Source: Clostridium felsineum DSM 794
GTDB taxonomy: Bacteria; Bacillota; Clostridia; Clostridiales; Clostridiaceae
DNA: 64,000 nucleotides
Assembly (NCBI RefSeq): GCF_002006355.2
Contig: NZ_CP096980.1
Location: 2,294,001-2,358,000 of the forward strand
Direction of reading: 5' to 3'
Below the pieces are notes generated by a model, which saw only the letters and a program-made list of their open reading frames with translations, searched no databases and had not been told where the DNA came from. The position numbers and the translations under genes are program-made. Each line of letters opens with the position of its first letter. The first letter of the stretch is position 1. Shown one piece after another: positions 27,509 to 34,547 of this stretch.

Positions 27509-29381
27509 TAGGTACAAAATAGAGGAAGAAATAGGCATAGGTGGAACAGCAGTTGTATATAAGGCTATGGATACTCTTTTAAATCGTCATGTGGCTGTAA
27601 AAGTTCTTAAACGTGAATTCACAGAAGATGAAGAGTTTGTATTTAAATTTAAAAGAGAAGCATCCGCTGCAGCTAGAATTGCAAATGCAAATATTGTAAA
27701 CATATATGATGTAGGTGCTGATGGAAATACTAATTATATTGTAATGGAATATGTAGCGGGAAAAACTCTCAAGAAAGTAATAAAGGAAAGTGGAAAAATT
27801 GATTTTGAAAAGATAATTGATTATTCTACTCAAATAGCAAAGGCATTAAATTTTGCCCATAAAAACGGTATTGTTCATAGAGATATAAAGCCTCATAACA
27901 TAATGGTTACAGAAGATGGTATAATTAAAGTTACTGATTTTGGTATAGCAAAGGCTTCAAATGAAACAACTATAACAACTACTAATAAGGTTGTAGGTTC
28001 TGCGCACTATTTATCACCAGAGCAAGCTCAGGGAATTCCTGTGGATTGTAGGTCGGATATATATTCTTTTGGAATAGTTCTTTATGAAATGGCAACTGGA
28101 AAGGTTCCATATGATGCGGATACACCTATTTCAATAGCTTTAAAGCACATACAAGATGATGCTGTACCACCTAATGAATTAAATAAGGATGTACCTCCTG
28201 CACTTAATAAGATGATTTTAAAGTGTATTGAGAAGAAACCAGAAAATAGATATCAAAATGCAACCGAAATATTAGATGAATTGAGTAGAGTAAGGAATAA
28301 TTTTGTAGATGATGAAGAGTTCACAAGAGTAATGGATCCTATGCAGCTTCAAAATGAAAAGAATAATGCAAATAAAGATTTAGACAATGATGATACTTAC
28401 TACGATGGTGAACCTTATAATGCGGATAATGAAGAGGAAGAAGAAGAGGCTGTTAAAAAAGGTCCAAAGAAGAGTATAGCTTTAAATGGTAAAGTTAAAA
28501 AAATATTAGTTGTATCTATTGTTTTAGTTATAATTGTTGCTGGGTCTGCACTGGCTTTTTCAATGGGTTCAGGAATATTTAATTCTTCTTCTAATGCACA
28601 AACAAAGGTTAAAGTACCTAAAATAAGAGGCTTAAAGGAAAGCGATGCAAAGAAAAAGGTTGAAGATGCAAAATTAAAATTCCAAGTTGTAGATAAAGTA
28701 AAGAGCAGTCAACCAAAGGGAACTGTTGTAACCTGTTATCCAGACGAAGATACAGAGGTAAGTACTGGGTCTGTTGTTAGAGTTGATATAAGTGCTGGAG
28801 AAACAGAACAAAAAACACCATCATTTGTAGGCTTAACAGAAAGCGCTGCAAAAGAACAAATAAAGCAGTACGGTTGTAATGTTGGAAGTGTTACTACTGA
28901 ACACAGCAGTGATGTTGCAGAAGGAAATGTAATAAGGCAATCGCCAAGCGAAGGTTCTGATTTAACTAAAGGAATGACAATTGATCTTGTAGTAAGCAGT
29001 GGACCAGAAGTGAAAAAAGCAACTGTTCCTAGTGTTTATGGTAAAAGCTCAGATACTGCATCATCTATACTTCAAAATGCAGGTTTTGGTGTAAATGTTG
29101 CAACAGAAGCGGTTAAAGATGCTAGTCAAGATGGAATTGTAATAAAGGAATATCCAAATGGTTATGTAAATGCAGGAGCAACTATAACTATAGTTATTGG
29201 TAAATACACTCAACCACAACAGCAGCCACAACAGCAGCCACAACCGCAGCCACAACAAAACAACAATAATAATAATACTAATAATACTAATAATGCTAAT
29301 ACTAATAATACTAATACTAATAATACTAATAATAATACTCCGGATAGTAATAATAATGGTGGTAAAGCACCAACACAATAA
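27486..29381 (+). CDS. prkC: Membrane Ser/Thr kinase PrkC with three PASTA domains and a Q/N-rich tail
   Basis: Eukaryote-like kinase of 631 residues sensing peptidoglycan fragments. Kinase domain about 10-270: VAVKVLK, HRDIKPHNIM, VTDFGIAKA and SPEQAQG. A juxtamembrane acidic stretch precedes a TM helix at about 338-360, then three PASTA domains (about 374-439, 443-508, 509-573). The last 58 residues are low complexity: a Q/P-rich block followed by an N/T-rich block. ATG 27486 has GGAGAG upstream and lies inside prpC. The tail is unusual; most PrkC proteins end soon after the last PASTA unit. rsgA follows, as in Bacillus. Confidence 0.96.
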   Translation: MIGTVLSNRYKIEEEIGIGGTAVVYKAMDTLLNRHVAVKVLKREFTEDEEFVFKFKREASAAARIANANIVNIYDVGADGNTNYIVMEYVAGKTLKKVIKESGKIDFEKIIDYSTQIAKALNFAHKNGIVHRDIKPHNIMVTEDGIIKVTDFGIAKASNETTITTTNKVVGSAHYLSPEQAQGIPVDCRSDIYSFGIVLYEMATGKVPYDADTPISIALKHIQDDAVPPNELNKDVPPALNKMILKCIEKKPENRYQNATEILDELSRVRNNFVDDEEFTRVMDPMQLQNEKNNANKDLDNDDTYYDGEPYNADNEEEEEEAVKKGPKKSIALNGKVKKILVVSIVLVIIVAGSALAFSMGSGIFNSSSNAQTKVKVPKIRGLKESDAKKKVEDAKLKFQVVDKVKSSQPKGTVVTCYPDEDTEVSTGSVVRVDISAGETEQKTPSFVGLTESAAKEQIKQYGCNVGSVTTEHSSDVAEGNVIRQSPSEGSDLTKGMTIDLVVSSGPEVKKATVPSVYGKSSDTASSILQNAGFGVNVATEAVKDASQDGIVIKEYPNGYVNAGATITIVIGKYTQPQQQPQQQPQPQPQQNNNNNNTNNTNNANTNNTNTNNTNNNTPDSNNNGGKAPTQ

Positions 29382-29422
29382 ATAATGGTAATGTCCAAAA
29401 ATAATCAATATATGGAGGAGAT

Positions 29423-30289
29423 ATGCAAGGAATTATAATAAAGGGAATAGCAGGTTTCTATTATGTAAAAGTTGAAGAAAAAGTATATGAATGTAAAGCA
29501 AGGGGAAAGTTCAGACTGGGTGAACTTTCCCCACTTGTAGGTGACAAGGTTACTATAGCAGTTAAAAATGAAAAAGGTGTTATAGAAGAAATACATCCAA
29601 GACTAAATAAACTTATAAGACCACCTGTTTCAAATGTAACACAGGCATTTATAGTATTTTCAGTTATAAATCCTGAATTTAGCAGTGACCTATTAAACAA
29701 ATTTTTAGTACTATGCGAATATAACAATATAAAGGTGAAGATTTGTATAAATAAAATAGATTTAGCTTCACAAGGGCTATTAGAATCAATAAAAGATATG
29801 CTAAAAAATACAGGATATGAAATTAAACTTTTAAATGCAAAAAATAACGTGGGAATTGAAGAATTGAAAAAATCCTTAAAGGATAATATAACAGTTGTTT
29901 GTGGTCCCTCTGGTGTTGGAAAATCCACTATGATGAACTCAATAGCTGGACGTAGTGTTATGCAAACTGGAGAAATAAGTGATAAATTAAAAAGAGGAAA
30001 GAATACTACAAGGCATAGTGAACTTGTAGAAGTAGTGGGAGGCTTTTTAGTTGATACACCGGGATTTTCTTCATTGGATTTAAACTTTATAGACAAAAAC
30101 GAGCTTAGAGAGCTTTTTCCTGAGTTTTATGATTATAATGGAACCTGTAAATACTCCACATGTGTTCATGATAAGGAACCAGGTTGTGCAGTTAAAAGAG
30201 CCCTTGAAGAAGGAGTTATAAACAAAGAACGATATGACTTTTATATTGATACATTGAACAAACTAAGTACTAGGAGGAATTATAAATGA
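29423..30289 (+). CDS. rsgA: Small-subunit ribosome biogenesis GTPase RsgA (circularly permuted)
   Basis: GTPase that checks late 30S assembly. G motifs are permuted: G4 NKIDLA comes first, then G1 GPSGVGKSTMMNS and G3 DTPGFSSLDL. An N-terminal OB fold (about 1-65) and a C-terminal zinc knuckle (CKYSTCVHDKEPGC) complete the family layout. Length 288. ATATGGAGGAGAT precedes the ATG. In Bacillus, PrkC phosphorylates this protein (CpgA) and the genes are neighbours there too. The stop overlaps the rpe start (ATGA). Confidence 0.97.
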   Translation: MQGIIIKGIAGFYYVKVEEKVYECKARGKFRLGELSPLVGDKVTIAVKNEKGVIEEIHPRLNKLIRPPVSNVTQAFIVFSVINPEFSSDLLNKFLVLCEYNNIKVKICINKIDLASQGLLESIKDMLKNTGYEIKLLNAKNNVGIEELKKSLKDNITVVCGPSGVGKSTMMNSIAGRSVMQTGEISDKLKRGKNTTRHSELVEVVGGFLVDTPGFSSLDLNFIDKNELRELFPEFYDYNGTCKYSTCVHDKEPGCAVKRALEEGVINKERYDFYIDTLNKLSTRRNYK

Positions 30290-30936
30290 TAAAATTAGCA
30301 CCCTCAATTTTAGCAGCAGACTTTTCAAAGCTTGGAGAAGAAATAAAAAAATTAGATGAAGCTGGAGCAGATGTAATACATATAGATATAATGGACGGAA
30401 ATTTTGTGCCTAATATAAGCTTTGGTCTTCCGGTAGTAAGAGATATAAGAAAGTATACAAAACTTCCCTTCGATGTTCACCTAATGATAGAGGAACCATC
30501 TAAATATGTAGAACAGTTCGCTAAAATCGGAGCAGATATAATAAGCATACATTACGAAGCAGATAAACATATAGATAGAACCTTAAATTATATAAAATCA
30601 TTAGGAGTAAAAGCGGCTGTAGCAATAAATCCAGGAACACCGACAACTGTCTTAAGAGATTTAATGAATATAGCTGACATGGTTGTTATAATGTCTGTAA
30701 ATCCTGGCTTTGGGGGACAGAAATATATAGATTATTCCTATGATAAAATAAGGGAAATAAGAAGTTACGCTGACAAGCTAGGAAGAGATATTTTAATTGA
30801 GGTAGATGGTGGAGTGGATAAGGATAATATAAAAAAGGTAAAAGACGCTGGAGCTAATATTATAGTAGCAGGTTCGGCAGTATTTAAAAACGGTGATATA
30901 AAGAAAAATATAGAACTATTAAAAGGAAGTATGTAA
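30286..30936 (+). CDS. rpe: Ribulose-phosphate 3-epimerase
   Basis: Interconverts ribulose 5-phosphate and xylulose 5-phosphate in the pentose phosphate pathway. TIM barrel with APSILAADFSKLGEEI, metal and catalytic motifs HIDIMDGNFVPNISFG and DVHLMIEEP, MSVNPGFGGQ and EVDGGVDKDN. Length 216 is normal. It overlaps rsgA by 4 bases; TAGGAGGAAT upstream is a strong site. thiN follows after 2 bases. Confidence 0.98.
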   Translation: MIKLAPSILAADFSKLGEEIKKLDEAGADVIHIDIMDGNFVPNISFGLPVVRDIRKYTKLPFDVHLMIEEPSKYVEQFAKIGADIISIHYEADKHIDRTLNYIKSLGVKAAVAINPGTPTTVLRDLMNIADMVVIMSVNPGFGGQKYIDYSYDKIREIRSYADKLGRDILIEVDGGVDKDNIKKVKDAGANIIVAGSAVFKNGDIKKNIELLKGSM

Positions 30937-30938
30937 GT

Positions 30939-31571
30939 ATGAAGGTAGTTGTAATTTCAGGAGGAAAAATGCCCTCTGAAAAATTACTATATGATGAAAT
31001 AGAAAAATGTGAGTATATTATTTGTGCAGATAGTGGGGCTAACTGTCTGTACAAATATAAAATTTCACCAAATATATTAGTGGGAGATTTTGATTCAATA
31101 GATGATGAAATCTTTAGCTATTTTAAAAACAATACAAGCATAGTGGAAGTTCCCTGTGAGAAGGACTTTACAGATACAGAGCTTGCCTTTAATGAGGCTC
31201 TAAAGTTATCTCCAGATGAAATATCATTTTTAGGCTGTACAGGCACTAGGCTTGACCACATATTTGGTAATTTGGGCCTTTTATACAAGTGTATTAAAAG
31301 TGGTATAAAAGCCTCCATAAAAGATGATAATAATACCTTATTTATGATAGATAAGACCACAAAAATACAAGGTAAAAAGGGAGAAATTTTTTCTATTCAG
31401 GGGTTTAGAGATGAAGTAAAAGCATTATATATAGAAAATGCTAAATATCCACTAAAAAATTATAATTTGAATTTTGGCGATTCAAGAACTGTTTCTAACG
31501 AGTTTTTAGATGAACCTGTTACAATTAGATTTGAAAATGGAATTGTAATTGTAATGAAATGTACAGATTAA
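30939..31571 (+). CDS. thiN: Thiamine pyrophosphokinase
   Basis: Transfers pyrophosphate from ATP to thiamine. CADSGANCLYKYKISPN, the acidic motif LVGDFDSID and the DFTDTELAFNEAL / GCTGTRLDHIFGNL blocks are diagnostic. Length 210. It is tightly linked to rpe. No TPP riboswitch was seen ahead of the rsgA-rpe-thiN run, consistent with a salvage rather than a biosynthetic role (inference). Confidence 0.94.
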   Translation: MKVVVISGGKMPSEKLLYDEIEKCEYIICADSGANCLYKYKISPNILVGDFDSIDDEIFSYFKNNTSIVEVPCEKDFTDTELAFNEALKLSPDEISFLGCTGTRLDHIFGNLGLLYKCIKSGIKASIKDDNNTLFMIDKTTKIQGKKGEIFSIQGFRDEVKALYIENAKYPLKNYNLNFGDSRTVSNEFLDEPVTIRFENGIVIVMKCTD

Positions 31572-31630
31572 GGAAATAATTAAAAATAACCTGCATATAA
31601 TATAACGTATTATTAATGGAGGTTATACTT

Positions 31631-31816
31631 ATGTCTAAAAAGAGATTTAAGAGTTGTGGGATGAATAAGTATGGGTTAGGAATTATAATAGCCTCTGTTG
31701 GAGCTGGTATAATAATAGCAGTTATTTTACCAATATGGGGTTGGATTATTGCAGCAGGGGGAGGACTTATATTTGTAGGTTGGTTTCTTATTAATAATTG
31801 TAATAAAAAGAAATAA
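31631..31816 (+). CDS. Small hydrophobic membrane protein, unknown function
   Basis: 61 residues from ATG 31631, with GGAGG 7-8 bases upstream; the frame opens 15 bases earlier at a weak start. After a basic start (MSKKRFKSCGMNKYG) there are two closely spaced hydrophobic helices (about 15-33 and 36-53) and a basic tail NNCNKKK. I do not recognise a family name. It lies between thiN and spoVM, so a sporulation link is possible but unproven. Confidence 0.7.
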   Translation: MSKKRFKSCGMNKYGLGIIIASVGAGIIIAVILPIWGWIIAAGGGLIFVGWFLINNCNKKK

Positions 31817-31836
31817 TTTTGTGTGGGGGATTATTA

Positions 31837-31911
31837 ATGAAGATTGTAGCTATAAAACTTCCAAAGTTCTTATCTAATATAATTAAGTTTTTTTTCAGAA
31901 AAAAATCTTAA
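31837..31911 (+). CDS. spoVM: Stage V sporulation protein M (24-residue membrane peptide)
   Basis: A 24-codon ORF whose N-terminal half, MKIVAIKLPKFL, closely matches Bacillus SpoVM (MKFYTIKLPKFL as I recall it), with the same amphipathic character and basic C-terminus (FFRKKS). Pro9 of the IKLPKF motif is kept. SpoVM recognises the convex forespore membrane and anchors SpoIVA (encoded at 12769). GTGTGGGGG lies upstream of the ATG. The position thiN-spoVM-rpmB is the same as in Bacillus. A bidirectional terminator follows. Confidence 0.9.
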   Translation: MKIVAIKLPKFLSNIIKFFFRKKS

Positions 31912-31930
31912 AATGTATATATGTAAAAAA

Positions 31931-31969
31931 ATAAAAAATGCAATTGGGGTTACCAACTGCATTTTTTAT
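31931..31969. terminator. Bidirectional terminator between spoVM and rpmB
   Basis: ATAAAAAATGCA (31931-31942) pairs with TGCATTTTTTAT (31958-31969); past an A-C mismatch TTGG pairs with CCAA. It has an A run on one side and a T run on the other, serving both convergent genes. Confidence 0.85.
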
Positions 31970-31971
31970 TC

Positions 31972-32163
31972 TTATACAGCACGTTGTACTTTTCCAGAAC
32001 GTAAACATCTAGTACATACATGTATAGTTCTAGGAGTTCCATCTACGACGGCTTTGATTTTTCTTATATTAGGAAGCCATGTTCTTTTTGATTGACGGTG
32101 TGAATGACTGTATTGAACACCAGCAACAAGACCTTTTCCGCATATATCACATTTTCTTGACAT
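31972..32163 (-). CDS. rpmB: 50S ribosomal protein L28
   Basis: 63 residues starting MSRKCDICGKG, with a second pair CTRCLRSG, so this is the four-Cys, zinc-binding form. RTWLPNIRKIKAVVDG is conserved. It is the only gene on the minus strand between 1 and 38 kb. AAGGGAGGTGT lies just upstream of the ATG at 32163. A short hairpin (TGCGAAA with TTTCGC) lies ahead of the ribosome site and may be a leader structure. Confidence 0.97.
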   Translation of the reverse strand: MSRKCDICGKGLVAGVQYSHSHRQSKRTWLPNIRKIKAVVDGTPRTIHVCTRCLRSGKVQRAV

Positions 32164-32214
32164 AGTCTACACCTCCCTTAGATGCGCGAAATTAACTTTT
32201 CGCAAACAAGTTAT

Positions 32215-32244
32215 ATTTTATCATATATTGTATAAAATATGCAA
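32215..32244 (-). promoter_or_regulatory. Promoter candidate for rpmB
   Basis: On the minus strand TTGCAT (32244-32239), 18-bp spacer, TAAAAT (32220-32215). Confidence 0.4.
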
Positions 32245-32290
32245 GTAAAAATTAACTATAGAATAAATTTACGATAAGTGTTTAAAATCA

Positions 32291-32319
32291 TTGAATAATT
32301 ATCTGTTTTAATATAAAAT
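32291..32319 (+). promoter_or_regulatory. Promoter candidate for the Asp23-family gene
   Basis: TTGAAT (32291-32296), 17-bp spacer, TAAAAT (32314-32319), about 40 bases before the start codon. Confidence 0.4.
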
Positions 32320-32357
32320 GGTAATGTGTTATGTATTTATGTGAGGAGGAATATATT

Positions 32358-32708
32358 ATGATGCAAATTTCCAATGAAAAAGGTTCTATAAATTTTTCTG
32401 TAGAAACTCTCGCCAATATCGTAGGCATATCTACCATGGAGTGCTACGGAGTTGTTGGAATGGCTTCTAAAAATGCTTCTGATGGATTTTGGGAACTTAT
32501 AAAAAAAGGTGGAAATTTAAGCAGAGGTGTTAAAATAAATTCTAAAGAAAATAAATTAAGTATAGAACTATATATAATAGTTGAATATGGAACAAAAATA
32601 TCAGTAATAGCGAATAACATAATTCAAAAGGTAAGATATAATGTTGAAAATTATACAGGACTTAAAGTATCGAGCTTGGTGGTAAATGTTCAAGGCGTAA
32701 GAGTCTAA
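32358..32708 (+). CDS. Asp23/Gls24 family protein (YloU-like)
   Basis: 116 residues from ATG 32358, which follows GAGGAGG by about 8 bases. The segment FSVETLANIVGISTMECYGVVGM is typical of Asp23 proteins (its core ANIVGISTMECYGVVGM), as is the closing KVSSLVVNVQGVRV. These proteins are cell-envelope associated in several Firmicutes; the exact role is unclear. In Bacillus yloU precedes yloV just as this gene precedes fakA, and rpmB is adjacent in both. Confidence 0.9.
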   Translation: MMQISNEKGSINFSVETLANIVGISTMECYGVVGMASKNASDGFWELIKKGGNLSRGVKINSKENKLSIELYIIVEYGTKISVIANNIIQKVRYNVENYTGLKVSSLVVNVQGVRV

Positions 32709-32721
32709 GGAGGTACAAGAA

Positions 32722-34374
32722 TTGGAACACTTAACTATAGATGGACATAATTTTTATAATATGGTTGTAAATGCATGTAATAAATTAGATGAACAAAAGG
32801 ATTTTGTAAATTCTTTAAATGTATTTCCGGTACCAGACGGTGATACAGGAACAAATATGTCCATGACTTTTAGAAATGCTGTAATAGAGATAGAGACTGT
32901 TAAAAATGAAGGCATAGGAGTTATAGCAAAAAAGCTATCAAAGGGTGCACTTATGGGAGCCAGAGGAAACTCTGGTGTTATACTTTCTCAAATATTAAGA
33001 GGTATAGCAAACGGTCTTGATAATTTAAATGAAGTTAACAGCGTAGAGTTTGCAAAAAGTATAATGGAAGGCTCAAAATTTGCGTATAAAGCGGTAATGA
33101 GACCAACTGAAGGTACAATACTCACAATCATAAGAAGTGCTGGTGAAAGCGCTGAGAAGAGCAAAGAGACGGATATAACAAAACTTATGAGAGAAGTATG
33201 TGATGCCAGTGAAAAAATGCTTAATAAAACACCAGATATGCTTCCTGTTTTGAAGAAGGCAAAGGTTGTAGATTCAGGTGGAATGGGTCTTTTAATAATT
33301 CTAAAAGGAATGCTAGAAGCTTTAGAAAACGATATTAAGGCTTCTTTAAACGGTGTTAAGCAAACTGTATCAATAGCGCCTAAAGAGAGTAGTAACGTTA
33401 TTGAAGAAGAAATAAAGTTTGGTTATTGTACTGAGTTTATAATACATTCTGGAGATTCTGATGTATCAAAATTTAGAGACTATATATCTAAATTAGGAGA
33501 TTCAATGATTGTTGTAAATGTAGATGAGATAACGAAAGTACATGTGCATACTAATGACCCGGGACTTGTATTATCTGAGGCAGTTAAGTTAGGAGAACTC
33601 TCTAGAATAAAGATAGATAACATGAGAGAAGAACATAGAGAAGTTCTTGGACTTAAAACAGAAGGTTCAAGGGTTGAAGAAAATTTAAATGATTCAAAAA
33701 ACGAAGTAGAAGAAGAAAAGGATTTTGGATTTATAGCTGTGGCTTCAGGAGAAGGAATTTCTAAAATATTTAAAGATCTTGGAGTGGACTTTGTAATAGA
33801 AGGCGGTCAAACTATGAATCCAAGTACTCAAGATATACTTTCAAGTATAAACTCTGTTAATGCAAGAAATGTATTTGTATTCCCTAACAATAAAAATATT
33901 ATTATGGCGGCTAATCAGGCAAGCGAATTAAGTGAGAAAAATGTTATAGTAATACCAACAAAAACAATACCACAGGGAATAACTTGTATGACTGAATTTG
34001 AGTATGATGGAAATGCTGAAAATAATAAAGAAAAATTAAATAATGCTATCAAAAAAGTTAAAACAGGCTCTATTACTTATGCGGTTAGAGATACAGAAGT
34101 AGATGGAAAAATTGTAAATGCAAACGACATATTAGGTATTGTTGAAGATAAAATTAAAGAAACAGGAAAAAATATATATGAAGTTTGTGAAAAAGTAATA
34201 GATAGTATGATAGATGAAGATAGTGAGCTTATTTCTATATATTATGGAAAAGATTGTAGTGAGATAAAAGCAAAAGAATTAGCTGAAAAGCTTGAAGATA
34301 AATATTCTGATTTTGATGTACAATTAAGTGAAGGAAAACAGCCGCTATATTATTTCATAGTGTCTGTAGAATAG
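32722..34374 (+). CDS. fakA: Fatty acid kinase subunit A (YloV/FakA, DhaL + DegV-partner type)
   Basis: ATP-binding subunit that phosphorylates fatty acids bound to FakB (DegV) proteins, feeding PlsX/PlsY lipid synthesis. N-terminal DhaL-like domain (about 1-200) with NVFPVPDGDTGTNMSMTF metal Asp residues and GARGNSGVILSQILRG; central domain and C-terminal DhaK-like region follow. Often annotated as dihydroxyacetone kinase-like. TTG 32722 is the start, with AAGGAGGTAC ahead. Length 550 fits FakA. plsX is encoded in this window; no DegV gene is seen. Confidence 0.92.
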   Translation: MEHLTIDGHNFYNMVVNACNKLDEQKDFVNSLNVFPVPDGDTGTNMSMTFRNAVIEIETVKNEGIGVIAKKLSKGALMGARGNSGVILSQILRGIANGLDNLNEVNSVEFAKSIMEGSKFAYKAVMRPTEGTILTIIRSAGESAEKSKETDITKLMREVCDASEKMLNKTPDMLPVLKKAKVVDSGGMGLLIILKGMLEALENDIKASLNGVKQTVSIAPKESSNVIEEEIKFGYCTEFIIHSGDSDVSKFRDYISKLGDSMIVVNVDEITKVHVHTNDPGLVLSEAVKLGELSRIKIDNMREEHREVLGLKTEGSRVEENLNDSKNEVEEEKDFGFIAVASGEGISKIFKDLGVDFVIEGGQTMNPSTQDILSSINSVNARNVFVFPNNKNIIMAANQASELSEKNVIVIPTKTIPQGITCMTEFEYDGNAENNKEKLNNAIKKVKTGSITYAVRDTEVDGKIVNANDILGIVEDKIKETGKNIYEVCEKVIDSMIDEDSELISIYYGKDCSEIKAKELAEKLEDKYSDFDVQLSEGKQPLYYFIVSVE

Positions 34375-34424
34375 ATAACGTATAAAAAACGCTGTACATA
34401 TGTTTTTTATAATGTTTTATATAA

Positions 34425-34459
34425 TTTTAAAGTAAACTCCTGTTTGATTTACTTTAAAA
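34425..34459. other. Perfect 12-bp hairpin downstream of fakA
   Basis: TTTTAAAGTAAA (34425-34436) and TTTACTTTAAAA (34448-34459) pair around an 11-base loop. No T run follows. It is the first of two tandem hairpins before recG. Confidence 0.6.
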
Positions 34460-34466
34460 TTTGTAT

Positions 34467-34530
34467 AAGTGACAAGTTAGGATGAATAGGCTTGCTAAAT
34501 AGCTTATTTATTAAACTTGTCACTTTTATT
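34467..34530 (+). terminator. Terminator-like long hairpin before recG
   Basis: AAGTGACAAGTT (34467-34478) pairs with AACTTGTCACTT (34514-34525); inside, AATAGGC (34485-34491) pairs with GCTTATT (34502-34508). A short T run (TTTTATT) follows. recG's ribosome site begins only about 10 bases later. Confidence 0.6.
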
Positions 34531-34547
34531 ATAAAGGGAGGATTTTT

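Noticed and set aside
29061..29408. Antisense and alternate-frame ORFs over the prkC tail
   Set aside because: They are long only because the AAT/ACT and CAA/CAG repeats lack stops in other frames; composition is not protein-like.
29461..30096. 211-codon antisense ORF in rsgA
   Set aside because: Shadow frame opposite a gene with all GTPase motifs.
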